Source: 66-474 sp044464225
Lineage (GTDB): Bacteria > Pseudomonadota > Gammaproteobacteria > Xanthomonadales > Rhodanobacteraceae
Direction: 5' to 3'
DNA length: 64,000 nt
Assembly (NCBI GenBank): GCA_044464225.1
Contig: JBIQLN010000014.1
Coordinates: 36,016-100,015 of the forward strand
Positions 50,059 to 57,641 of this stretch are shown one piece after another (the first letter of the stretch is position 1; the number at the start of each line of letters is the position of its first letter). Position numbers and translations under genes: made by a program. Under the pieces are notes generated by a model. The model had not been told where the DNA came from. It made no database searches and was given only the letters and a program-made list of their open reading frames with translations.

Positions 50059-50159
50059 CCATCTTCGAGCAAGCCGAACGCCTGCGCCTGCTCAATAACC
50101 GGCTGGCCGTGCTGGCGTTCCTGTTGCGGGTGTCGGTAGATCGGAGGTTTTGGCCATGA
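50055..50159 (+). CDS. Very small phage ORF, 34 aa
   Basis: Reads MTIFEQAERLRLLNNRLAVL then AFLLRVSVDRRFWP. ATGA overlaps at both ends link it to its neighbours, which argues for translation, though its size makes the call tentative. Confidence 0.4.
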   Translation: MTIFEQAERLRLLNNRLAVLAFLLRVSVDRRFWP

Positions 50160-50380
50160 CCGACAACATCCGCCACTTGCGCCTAGCCGACACCACCGAC
50201 GCGCGGATCGAGCGCGGGCTACGGGCGCTCACGGATTTGATCAAGGACGAAGCCTTGACCGTTGACGTGCGCGGGCAACTGCAACGCGCGCATGCGGCTT
50301 TACACGCCTGCCGGTCGCCGGCGAGCGTGGTGAAGATGGAAAGGGATTTGGGAATCGGGCCGGGAGGTGAGACGGCATAA
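50156..50380 (+). CDS. Phage hypothetical protein, 74 aa
   Basis: A 74-residue helical protein (MTDNIRHLRLADTTDARIER, GLRALTDLIKDEALTVDVRG). ATG 50156 has GGAGG at 50142-50146; an in-frame TTG two codons earlier is less likely. Function unknown. Confidence 0.6.
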   Translation: MTDNIRHLRLADTTDARIERGLRALTDLIKDEALTVDVRGQLQRAHAALHACRSPASVVKMERDLGIGPGGETA

Positions 50381-50727
50381 CGCCGCACCGGCCACGACGC
50401 GCCGAAAAGTCATGGGGTCGCAAGGTGCCCGCTCGTCAGAAAAGCCAAGCAGATGTCCGCCTCTGGAAACGGATGCACGAAAAAGCAGGAGATGACCTAC
50501 CGCCCGTCAACCTGCACCCGCGGTGACCGAAAGGTTGCTACCGACCCGCCGAAGTTTGGCGGTCCAGAAGGCAAATTCTGGAGGGGAAGGCCGAGTACCC
50601 GCAAAAACCGCTCTTCGCCCGTCCCACAAGGCACAAGAGCACCGCGGGGAAAGGGGCGGAACGTGGGCGAAAGAAATTCGCGATGAAAAAACAGCATAGA
50701 AATTCAATGATTTACGGAGCTATCACG
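50381..50727 (+). other. Region without a confident gene
   Basis: These 347 bp carry no gene I can support well. A possible 33-residue ORF starts with GTG at 50425 and ends at 50526 (RQKSQADVRLWKRMHEKAGD). A 77-residue frame at 50453-50686 has poor composition. AAAAAACAGCATAGAAATTC near 50685-50704 is AT-rich and may hold the promoter for the next gene. Confidence 0.4.
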
Positions 50728-50898
50728 ATGGATGAAAAAGCGCGTGCGTATCGATTGGGATACGTGCAGGGAAATCGTGAAAACGCCAGGAATCCATACA
50801 CGCTTCGCACGCACAGCCGCGGCGGTCCGATGCTCGCTGGCATGTGGGAAGCGGGACGTATTGACGCCGCGAACGGCGTTGCGATGCGTGAGTTCTGA
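50728..50898 (+). CDS. RMF/CrpP-like small phage protein
   Basis: A 56-residue protein reading KARAYRLGYVQGNRENARNP, then LAGMWEAGRIDA. The pattern A-x-x-x-G-Y-x-x-G ... N-P-Y ... W-x-x-G matches the ribosome-modulation-factor/CrpP-like family. RMF binds and dimerises 70S ribosomes. I prefer the ATG at 50728, which starts the conserved part; the one at 50683 would add 15 residues. A terminator follows at once, so it is a single-gene unit. Confidence 0.65.
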   Translation: MDEKARAYRLGYVQGNRENARNPYTLRTHSRGGPMLAGMWEAGRIDAANGVAMREF

Positions 50899-50904
50899 AA
50901 CAAA

Positions 50905-50942
50905 AAGCCCCGACGAATTTGGGATTCGCCGGGGCTTATTTA
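50905..50942 (+). terminator. Hairpin terminator after the RMF-like gene
   Basis: AAGCCCCGACGAAT and ATTCGCCGGGGCTT form a long stem with one mismatch, followed by ATTTA. The A-run on the left allows weak function in both directions. Confidence 0.72.
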
Positions 50943-50961
50943 CTACCGCCGAGGACAGTAT

Positions 50962-51822
50962 ATGACAAAAGAAATCCCGCTGCACCCGCTCTGCACATTG
51001 TTCCCTCGCATGGACGGCGAGGCGTTCGCGACGCTGGTTGCGGACATCAAGGCCAATGGACAACGCGAGCCGATCACGCTTGTTGACGGCATGATCCTGG
51101 ACGGCGGCAACCGATACCGCGCGTGTCTTGCGGCAGGGCGCGAACCGCAATTCGTGCCGTTCACCGGAGACAACATTGTTTCGTTCGTATTGTCGGCGAA
51201 CCTTCATCGGCGGCATATGACACCGGGTCAACAGGCCGCGATCGTTGCCAGCGCGCAAGACTGGGCAAAGGCGCAGACGGTAGGTAAACCCAAATCGGCC
51301 AACGATGGCCAATTAGCGACCGTGGCGCAGCGACAGGCGGTATCCGGCGCTAGTCGCAACACGCAAAAGATGGCGGACAAGGTAGCGAAGAAATCGCCGG
51401 AGCTTGCTGGGAAAGTTGCCCGCGGCGAAATCAGCCTGCCGAAAGCGGTGCAGACGATCGCGCCGAAGCCGTCGAAACCGGAACCGCAAAGCGACGAAGG
51501 CCCCACGCTTTCCGATCTGGTTGACGAACTGCAGCGCGAAAACATCACGCTGCGCAAGGAGATTGAAGCGCTCAAGTCCGGCATGGACGACAACGACTTG
51601 CGTGCGCAGCTTGCCCGTGCGGTGCGGATGCACGAGCACGCCAAGCATGAGCAAGGCATCGCGATGGACAACGCGGCCAAGTCACAGAACCGCGAGCGCT
51701 TCGCGGTCAACCAGCTACGTCGTTGTGCCAAGGCGGTCGGCGTGAAAGACCCGGCGCACACAGACCCGCGCGACATCGTGAAGGCCGTCGAGGCGTTCGT
51801 GCGCGGGAGGGCCGCAGCATGA
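50962..51822 (+). CDS. Phage ParB/Srx-domain DNA-binding protein
   Basis: A 286-residue protein. The ParB N-terminal domain is clear: LVADIKANGQREPITLVDGM, ILDGGNRYRACLAAGREP, and ANLHRRHMTPGQQAAIVAS. A central helix-turn-helix-like region and a coiled-coil C-terminus follow (VDELQRENITLRKEIEALKS). In phages this class acts in replication or partition. It overlaps the helicase gene by ATGA. Confidence 0.85.
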   Translation: MTKEIPLHPLCTLFPRMDGEAFATLVADIKANGQREPITLVDGMILDGGNRYRACLAAGREPQFVPFTGDNIVSFVLSANLHRRHMTPGQQAAIVASAQDWAKAQTVGKPKSANDGQLATVAQRQAVSGASRNTQKMADKVAKKSPELAGKVARGEISLPKAVQTIAPKPSKPEPQSDEGPTLSDLVDELQRENITLRKEIEALKSGMDDNDLRAQLARAVRMHEHAKHEQGIAMDNAAKSQNRERFAVNQLRRCAKAVGVKDPAHTDPRDIVKAVEAFVRGRAAA

Positions 51823-53291
51823 AATTAGACCTGCGCCCGTACCAGCAAAATGCGTTTGACCAAGCGCGCGAGCTTATCAGGCAGGGCAAGCGGCATATCC
51901 TGATTGTTGCGCCGACTGGCGCAGGAAAGACGGTGATTGCGTCGGCGCTGCTGGAAATGACGGCAGCCAAGGGCAACCGCGCAACCATTGTGATGGACCG
52001 GCTTAGCTTGATCGGCCAGACAAGCGAAATGCTGGATCGATACGGCATTGATCATGGGGTGGTGCAAGCACAGCATCCGCGCTTTCGCCTATACGAGCCC
52101 GTGCAGGTTTGCAGCGTGCAGACTTTGAGTAAGCGTGGCTGGCCAGAATCGCAAGTGGACGTATTCGATGAGGCGCACGTTCTGCACGCCTGCCACAAGC
52201 GCCGGATGGCCGAGGGTTCCGTCGTGATCGGCCTGACGGCTACGCCTTTCACGCGTGGGCTTGGCAAGTATTTCGACGCGGTGATCAACGTCACGACGAC
52301 GCGGCAGTTGATCAATGAGGGCTGGCTTTCCCGCTACCGCATTTTCTCCTGCGCTGAACCCGACATGGCCGGCGTCAAGGTGAAATCGACGGGCGAATGG
52401 GATGACCACGAAACCAGCGATCGCGCGAGCCGGATCGTGGGTGACGTGGTGCAGGAATACACGACGCATGGCGATGGCCGGAAGTTCATTTGTAGTGCCG
52501 TGGATACCCGACATGTTGAGGAATTGGCGCGGCAGTTCCGGGATGCCGGGATCGAGGTTGCGACCTACACCTACCACGATACGGACAAGGCCCGCGACGA
52601 AACGGTGCGCGAGTTTCGCAAGCCTGATTCTGGCATCCGAGGGCTAATCACGGTCACGGCAGCATCGCGCGGATTCGACGTACCAGACGTGTCGTGCATC
52701 ATCATCGCGCGCCCGCTTCGCAAGAGCTTGGCCGAACACATCCAGTTATTCGGCCGCGGATTGCGGATCGCGGAAGGCAAGACCGATTGCCTGGTACTTG
52801 ACCATTCCGGGAACTGCGCCCGGTTCTATGACGCCTGCGAGACGTTCTTCGATGAAGGCCAATCAGAACTTGACGACGGCAGCAAGCGTGAGCGCAAGAA
52901 GGTCGAGGCAAAGAAACCACGCGAGCCGGTGAAGTGCCCGCAGTGCAGGGCGCTCCATTCGCCCGCGCCAGCATGTCCATGCTGCGGACACCAGTATCCG
53001 CGCAAGCAAGCTATCGAGCACGTCGGCGGTGAGCTTTTCGAGCTTGACGGCAATAAGCGCAATCGTGCGGACGCATGGCCCGACAAGGTGCGGTGGATGC
53101 GAAGCCTTGTCGGCATCGCCAACGAACGCGGCTATGCGCACGGATGGGCGGCGCACAAATACCGCGAACGCTATGGGGTGTGGCCGAACGATCCCCGTGT
53201 TCACGGCGTCGAGCCAAAGCAGCCGGATACCGATGTTCTTAATTGGGTGCGGTCGCGCCAAATCGCGTATGCCAAGAGGAAAGTGGCATGA
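51819..53291 (+). CDS. Phage superfamily 2 DEAD/DEAH helicase
   Basis: A 490-residue helicase with motif I APTGAGKTVIA, motif II VDVFDEAHVLHA, motif III GLTATPFTRG and motif VI LFGRGLRIAEGK. A C-terminal zinc ribbon follows (CPQC and CPCC pairs around residue 375). This is the likely replicative or origin-opening helicase of the phage; no primase or DnaB-type helicase is seen in the window. Confidence 0.92.
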   Translation: MKLDLRPYQQNAFDQARELIRQGKRHILIVAPTGAGKTVIASALLEMTAAKGNRATIVMDRLSLIGQTSEMLDRYGIDHGVVQAQHPRFRLYEPVQVCSVQTLSKRGWPESQVDVFDEAHVLHACHKRRMAEGSVVIGLTATPFTRGLGKYFDAVINVTTTRQLINEGWLSRYRIFSCAEPDMAGVKVKSTGEWDDHETSDRASRIVGDVVQEYTTHGDGRKFICSAVDTRHVEELARQFRDAGIEVATYTYHDTDKARDETVREFRKPDSGIRGLITVTAASRGFDVPDVSCIIIARPLRKSLAEHIQLFGRGLRIAEGKTDCLVLDHSGNCARFYDACETFFDEGQSELDDGSKRERKKVEAKKPREPVKCPQCRALHSPAPACPCCGHQYPRKQAIEHVGGELFELDGNKRNRADAWPDKVRWMRSLVGIANERGYAHGWAAHKYRERYGVWPNDPRVHGVEPKQPDTDVLNWVRSRQIAYAKRKVA

Positions 53292-53590
53292 CCGATACCG
53301 AAACCCAACAAACCGCATTCCTGATCGCAAGTCGTGCCGGAGTCCGCGCCGCGAACGCCATTGACGAAGCGCAGCGCACCGACGAACTGACGATGTATCT
53401 CACCCAGCGAGACAAGTGGATTGTCCAGACCGCGCCGAAATTGGCCGCGCTGATGCGAACGTGGAGTGACGACGCGATCAACCGGACATGGACCGACATC
53501 GGCGGCGACTACAAACGCGAAGTCTGGAAACACATGGATGACGAGCTGAAGGCGCGCATCCGGGTATTGCGAGAGAGGCGCGCGGCATGA
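53288..53590 (+). CDS. Phage hypothetical protein, 100 aa
   Basis: A helical 100-residue protein (ANAIDEAQRTDELTMYLTQR, DKWIVQTAPKLAALMRTWSD) of unknown role. ATG overlaps the helicase stop. It may be a replication accessory by position. Confidence 0.65.
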   Translation: MTDTETQQTAFLIASRAGVRAANAIDEAQRTDELTMYLTQRDKWIVQTAPKLAALMRTWSDDAINRTWTDIGGDYKREVWKHMDDELKARIRVLRERRAA

Positions 53591-53667
53591 ACGCAAACGG
53601 CGAAACGGTAGGGCGGAAGGATCAAGGACCGTGGGCGGAATACCGGGCGCAAGGAGATTGGACGTGA
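53587..53667 (+). CDS. Very small phage ORF, 26 aa
   Basis: Reads MNANGETVGRKDQGPWAEYR then AQGDWT. It is coupled at both ends by ATGA and GTGA overlaps, which may serve mainly to carry ribosomes across to the ninB-like gene. Confidence 0.35.
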   Translation: MNANGETVGRKDQGPWAEYRAQGDWT

Positions 53668-54038
53668 AACTCGCGACCGAACACGATCGCGCTCGCTGGA
53701 TTGCCTTCGTGCAGGCGCAGCCACTGCCGCTTGAAGTGGACGCGAAGCCGTGGAAGCGCACGCGATCGAACGAGCAGAACGCCTATTTATGGGGCGTTTG
53801 CTATGCAGCCTTGCGTGATGCGACCGGGCAGGACGTGAACGACTGGCACGAATACATGCTCGGCGAGTGGGCTGGATGGGAGGAACATGAGTTGTTCGGA
53901 CGCAGGCGCCTTAGGCCAGTTCGGCGAAGCTCAAAACTTTCCACGGTTGAGTTCTCGGATTATGTAGCATTCATCCAACAACGCGCAGCAGAAAACGGCG
54001 TATTTATTCCAGACCCAGACATGAGGATTGCCGCATGA
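53664..54038 (+). CDS. ninB: NinB-like recombination protein
   Basis: A 124-residue protein similar to lambda NinB: KPWKRTRSNEQNAYLWGVCY, then NDWHEYMLGEWAGWEE and TVEFSDYVAFIQQRAAENGV. NinB binds single-stranded DNA and promotes phage recombination. GTG at 53664 is preceded by AGGAG at good spacing. The next gene starts in an ATGA overlap. Confidence 0.8.
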   Translation: MKLATEHDRARWIAFVQAQPLPLEVDAKPWKRTRSNEQNAYLWGVCYAALRDATGQDVNDWHEYMLGEWAGWEEHELFGRRRLRPVRRSSKLSTVEFSDYVAFIQQRAAENGVFIPDPDMRIAA

Positions 54039-54724
54039 AAGGCGGAATATATGCAATTTCGATGATTGGCAAGAGAGACCGCTACTACATCGGGTCGGCT
54101 GTCAATTTTCGGAAGCGATGGGCTATCCATCGTCACCACCTCAGGGAGGGAACGCATCATTCCGACCCGCTGCAAAACGCATGGAACAAATACGGCGCGG
54201 CAGCTTTTGAATTTGCGATCCTGGAATGTGTTATGTACAGATCGGACCTGATCTCGCGTGAGCAGGCGTGGATCGATAGATTTTGCCCGTACTACAACGT
54301 GGCGCCGGTTGCCGGATCATCTCTAGGGAGAAAGCATTCTGCCGCATCGAGAGCGCGCATCTCTGCGTCGAAGAGAGGCACGAAGTACTCGCAAGCCGCA
54401 AGGGCAAATATGGCAAAAGCCAGAATTGGAAATAAAAACACACTTGGCCACAAGCTCACTTCCGAACATCGAGCGAAGATTTCAAAGGCCATGATGGAGA
54501 AAGACCACTGGAAGGCCGCACAGGCTGCCGCGGCCGCCGCGCGGCGCGCACGCACCCATTGCAAGCGCGGGCATAAATTGTCTGGACAGAACCTATACGT
54601 TCACGCGAACGGATCGCGTGAGTGCATGGAATGCAAAAAGATTCATAAGCGAAACTACAGAGAGAGGCAGCACCGCATCGCGGCGCAGGCTGGAATTTTC
54701 ATCCCGACGGAGCGCGCAGCATGA
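54035..54724 (+). CDS. GIY-YIG homing endonuclease
   Basis: A 229-residue mobile endonuclease. The GIY...YIG catalytic core is at residues 4-20 (GGIYAISMIGKRDRYYIGS) with RKRW, followed by an Asn and Glu block (NKYGAAAFEF, REQAWID). Three NUMOD3-like DNA-binding repeats follow (GRKHSAASRARISASKRG and similar), then a CxRGH...CxxC zinc-binding end. The gene is somewhat more AT-rich than its neighbours and fits between ATGA overlaps without breaking any gene. Confidence 0.9.
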   Translation: MKGGIYAISMIGKRDRYYIGSAVNFRKRWAIHRHHLREGTHHSDPLQNAWNKYGAAAFEFAILECVMYRSDLISREQAWIDRFCPYYNVAPVAGSSLGRKHSAASRARISASKRGTKYSQAARANMAKARIGNKNTLGHKLTSEHRAKISKAMMEKDHWKAAQAAAAAARRARTHCKRGHKLSGQNLYVHANGSRECMECKKIHKRNYRERQHRIAAQAGIFIPTERAA

Positions 54725-55386
54725 GCGGCCGATTCTGGACCACGCGCGAGCTTGCCACGTTGCGCAAGCGATATCCGCACGAACCGACCGCGCAGCTTGC
54801 CAGCGACCTTGGGCGCAGTGTGGCCGCGACCTACAACATGGTGGACAAGCTCGGTCTTGCGAAGTCTGCCGAGTACATGGCGTCCCCGGACGCTTGTCGG
54901 TTTCGGCGCGGTGACAACGTGGGCGCCGCGTATCGGTTTCCGAGAGGCAATGTGCCGTTCAACAAAGGCAAGCATCACAAGCCAAAAGGCAGCGAGAAAG
55001 GCTGGTTCAAGCCGGGCACGCTGAACGGCGCGGCCGCGATCAAGGAATTGCAGATCGGCGCGGAGCGCGTGCAGGACGGCGTATTGCTGCGCAAGGTTGG
55101 CATGGGCGGCGGACGCTGGTCACGCTGGCAACCGGTGCACCGCATGACGTGGGAGGCCGTGCATGGCCCGGTTCCTTCAGGCTGCATCGTGGTGTTCAAG
55201 CCCGGCAAGCACACGACGGTTGCGGCGGAAATCACCGCCGACAAGCTCGAATGCATCACCCGCCGCGAAAACATGCGGCGCAACAGCAGACACACGCGCT
55301 ACGGGCCGGAGTTGAACAGGCTGATGCAGCTACGCGGCGCGCTTAAACGAAAAATCCGAAACGCAGAAGAGAGGATGCAGGCATGA
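54721..55386 (+). CDS. HNH homing-type endonuclease
   Basis: A 221-residue protein. An N-terminal SANT/Myb-like helix-turn-helix (WTTRELATLRKRYPHEPTAQ) precedes an HNH nuclease core, WQPVHRMTWEAVHGPVPSGC and ITRRENMRRN, the layout of phage-type HNH_3 endonucleases. It follows the GIY-YIG gene directly with ATGA overlap, making two mobile endonucleases in tandem. Confidence 0.85.
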   Translation: MSGRFWTTRELATLRKRYPHEPTAQLASDLGRSVAATYNMVDKLGLAKSAEYMASPDACRFRRGDNVGAAYRFPRGNVPFNKGKHHKPKGSEKGWFKPGTLNGAAAIKELQIGAERVQDGVLLRKVGMGGGRWSRWQPVHRMTWEAVHGPVPSGCIVVFKPGKHTTVAAEITADKLECITRRENMRRNSRHTRYGPELNRLMQLRGALKRKIRNAEERMQA

Positions 55387-55637
55387 AGAATTCAATGGGC
55401 GATGTCCGGAACCACCTTGTGGCGATGCTTGAAGCGCTGGGCGACGACAGCGCCGACGAAAAGACCGTGGCGCGCGCCAAGGCCGCGGCGGATGTGGCTG
55501 GGCGCTTTACGGAATCGGTGAAATGCGAAGTGGACGCAAGGCGCTTGCTGGCTGACTGCGCCATTGCCGAGTTGCCGCCAGTGCTGGAGATTGCGGCGGA
55601 ACCGAAGCTGCGCGCGATCGGTGGTCGCAGCGCGTGA
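55383..55637 (+). CDS. Phage hypothetical protein, 84 aa
   Basis: A helical 84-residue protein (MKNSMGDVRNHLVAMLEALG, AKAAADVAGRFTESVKCEVD). Start and stop overlap the genes on both sides. This pattern is common in phage nin regions; the function is unknown. Confidence 0.65.
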   Translation: MKNSMGDVRNHLVAMLEALGDDSADEKTVARAKAAADVAGRFTESVKCEVDARRLLADCAIAELPPVLEIAAEPKLRAIGGRSA

Positions 55638-55915
55638 CCACGGCAGCCGAAAAACGCTGGTATCAGGCTGTCGCAGAGCTTGAGACGTGCGTCCTGTGCG
55701 GCCGGTACGGCGTGCAGGTCAGCCATAGCAACATGCTGCGCGGAATGGGCCAGAAAGCCGCCGAGTGGAACGTCGCGGCGTTGTGCCCGGATTGCCACGC
55801 AGAAATCGACAATGGCCGCGACCTTGACCAATCCTCGCGCCGGGCGTTGCACTTCCGGGCCATCACATTGACCCATGACCGGCTGATTCGGGCCGGACGT
55901 CTGGTGCTGAAATGA
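55634..55915 (+). CDS. Zinc-binding nuclease-like phage protein (DUF1364-type)
   Basis: A 93-residue protein with CVLCGRYGVQVSHSNMLRGM and ALCPDCHAEIDNGRD, a treble-clef HNH-like zinc motif as in the DUF1364 proteins of phage nin regions. GTG start at 55634 overlaps the previous stop. A nuclease role is inferred from the fold. Confidence 0.72.
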   Translation: MTTAAEKRWYQAVAELETCVLCGRYGVQVSHSNMLRGMGQKAAEWNVAALCPDCHAEIDNGRDLDQSSRRALHFRAITLTHDRLIRAGRLVLK

Positions 55916-56277
55916 ACCGCCGCCAGCGATCCGGACAGACGCCAAGCGAAGGCGAAGCCATGCTCGCGCTGATGCTGCGTGCCGAGCGTATCGAGTTCGA
56001 GCGGGAATACCTGGCCGTGCCGGGCCGCAAGTTCCGCTGGGATTTCCGCATCGGCGATGTGCTTGTGGAAGTGCAGGGCGGCGTGTGGAATCACGGTAAA
56101 TCGGCCCATTCCAGCGGGCAAGGTCTTACCCGCGACGCAGAAAAGGCAAGTCTTGCCGCGGCGAACGGCTACCGGCAAATCACGGCCACGACAGCGCAGG
56201 TCAAGAGCGGCGAAGCGCTGGAATGGATCAAGCAGGCCATGGACTGGCGCCCTCTCGGAACGGTGGACTACGAATGA
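55912..56277 (+). CDS. PD-(D/E)XK nuclease, Vsr/resolvase-like
   Basis: A 121-residue protein of the DUF559/Vsr-like type. The catalytic strand pair is FRWDFRIGDVLVEVQGGVWN (Asp, then ExQ in place of ExK), with GQGLTRDAEKASLAAANG as the following helix. It takes the place of a RusA-type Holliday-junction resolvase in this phage, but that role is inferred. Confidence 0.75.
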   Translation: MNRRQRSGQTPSEGEAMLALMLRAERIEFEREYLAVPGRKFRWDFRIGDVLVEVQGGVWNHGKSAHSSGQGLTRDAEKASLAAANGYRQITATTAQVKSGEALEWIKQAMDWRPLGTVDYE

Positions 56278-56666
56278 GAAGCCAATCGCTGGCAGATGCG
56301 TATGTGACTGCGCGGCTCAATGCCTGGGGCCGGGAATTCATGCTGGAGCGTTTCGATGAGCCACACGAACATACGCTGCTGTATCTGCTGATCAAGTTCG
56401 GCGGCGAGATTCCGCGGCTTGAGGGCGGCCCGGCTCCGGAAGCGGTCAACGAGGAAGCATGGCAAATCGAGCGCTTGGTAGCGCTGATGCATAGCGAGCG
56501 GCCGGTAGAAGCATCCGTGTTGCGGGCTTACTACGGCGGACGTGACCGACATCGGGTAGAGCGGCGGGAAGCGGCAGAACTACTGGCCGGATGCAAGATC
56601 GGTGTACGCGAGTACTACACGGCTCACGACAGGGGATTCGCGTGGATATGCGGCGCGCTGTCATAG
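56274..56666 (+). CDS. Q-like antitermination protein candidate
   Basis: A 130-residue protein at the end of the early rightward operon, with a C-terminal basic helix-turn-helix-like part (RHRVERREAAELLAGCKIGV, REYYTAHDRG). Length, place and C-terminal pattern resemble phage Q-type late-gene antiterminators. A terminator 56 bp downstream, before the late genes, fits that role. The assignment rests mostly on context. Confidence 0.55.
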   Translation: MRSQSLADAYVTARLNAWGREFMLERFDEPHEHTLLYLLIKFGGEIPRLEGGPAPEAVNEEAWQIERLVALMHSERPVEASVLRAYYGGRDRHRVERREAAELLAGCKIGVREYYTAHDRGFAWICGALS

Positions 56667-56721
56667 GCACTTGTGTGCGCACAGAAATATGGTATTCTGA
56701 CCACAACCAAAGTTGCCACCG

Positions 56722-56747
56722 AACCCCGCCTAAGTGCGGGGTTTTTC
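56722..56747 (+). terminator. Rho-independent terminator before the late genes
   Basis: AACCCCGC, a six-base loop, GCGGGGTT and a TTTTT run. It lies between the Q-like gene and the HNH/terminase genes, where the late promoter's first terminator would be expected. Confidence 0.85.
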
Positions 56748-56752
56748 GTTTC

Positions 56753-57055
56753 GTGCCCAGACTGACCACACTCAAGAGCACGCTGCAGCAGTTGCCGGCG
56801 AGGATTGCGCGGCCTGCGATCAACGAACGGTTGCGTGGGCGGGCCGCAATGGAACGTACGGCCAGGATCAAGGCTCGTGATCTGTACACCTGCCAGGACT
56901 GCGGACGAGTGACCCGCGAGCTTGAGGTCGATCACACGGTGCCGTTGTGGCAAGGCGGTGCGGATGTGGACGCCAATCTTGGATCCCTGTGCATAGACTG
57001 CCATGCGGCCAAGACGGCACGCGAAGCAGCAATGCGTGCCGGTAGGACCGCATAG
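56753..57055 (+). CDS. HNH endonuclease next to terminase
   Basis: A 100-residue HNH nuclease: CQDCGRVTRELEVDHTVPLW with the His pair, then QGGADVDANLGSLCIDCHAA. Such a gene often precedes the small terminase of HK97-like phages and aids DNA packaging cleavage. The GTG at 56753 starts the typical VPRLTTLKSTLQQLPARI N-terminus; no clear ribosome site is seen, since the terminator lies just upstream. Confidence 0.85.
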   Translation: MPRLTTLKSTLQQLPARIARPAINERLRGRAAMERTARIKARDLYTCQDCGRVTRELEVDHTVPLWQGGADVDANLGSLCIDCHAAKTAREAAMRAGRTA

Positions 57056-57335
57056 GAAGCAACGTGAGCGCACAGCAGTGGGAGCAATGGTAAGCCATTG
57101 CCCAATCGTTGCGCGTCCGTGTGGCGTGCGCTGCGTGGCAATGCGGCGTCAATTGGCGCAGGAAGGCATGTGTCGCACCACTTTACATACATGTCGGATT
57201 CCATTACATGTCGGAAATGCTTACAGGGGGTGTCGGAAAGTCTGACACTTCGGGCCGTTGGAAACCGCGTGTTCCCGCACGCAGGGATTAAATCCCCTAT
57301 TCAAACGAATCAAATAGGCTGATTGAGGTGATTTC
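57056..57335. other. Region upstream of the small terminase with TGTCGGA repeats
   Basis: No gene is supported in these 280 bp. TGTCGGA occurs at 57192, 57209 and 57231; the last forms a hairpin with TCTGACA. This lies just before the terminase genes, where phages often carry cos or pac recognition sites. A putative 23-residue ORF at 57168-57245 seems accidental. Confidence 0.5.
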
Positions 57336-57641
57336 ATGGCTGGCGTAAAGGGCAGGAGCGGCGGAAAGCGCGCTGGCGCCGGTCGCAAGGCCAAGCCTGC
57401 CGTCGAAATCGACACGAAGGGCCGTGACCCGCTGGATTTGCTGCTCAAGATCGCATTCGGGAAGGTCGAGGCCAACGCGCTACAGGTTCGCGCTGCGATC
57501 GCTGCGGTCCAATACACGCACCACAAGCTGGGCGAGGGCGGCAAGAAAGAGGCTCGCCAAAAGGATGCGGAGCGCGTCGCCGGCAATTTCGCGCCCATTG
57601 CGCCGCCGCGGCTGGTGGCGAGTGGTGGTAAGCCGGTGTGA
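57336..57641 (+). CDS. Phage terminase small subunit
   Basis: A 101-residue DNA-recognition subunit with the typical basic, glycine-rich start MAGVKGRSGGKRAGAGRKAK, followed by DPLDLLLKIAFGKVEANALQ and RAAIAAVQYTHHKLGEGGKK. GAGGTG precedes ATG 57336. It overlaps the large subunit gene by GTGA. Confidence 0.85.
   Translation: MAGVKGRSGGKRAGAGRKAKPAVEIDTKGRDPLDLLLKIAFGKVEANALQVRAAIAAVQYTHHKLGEGGKKEARQKDAERVAGNFAPIAPPRLVASGGKPV

Noticed and set aside
50453..50686. 77-codon phage ORF
   Set aside because: Composition is poor (rich in Arg, Lys, Pro, Gly), there is no ribosome site, and it competes with a slightly better 33-codon frame; neither is certain.
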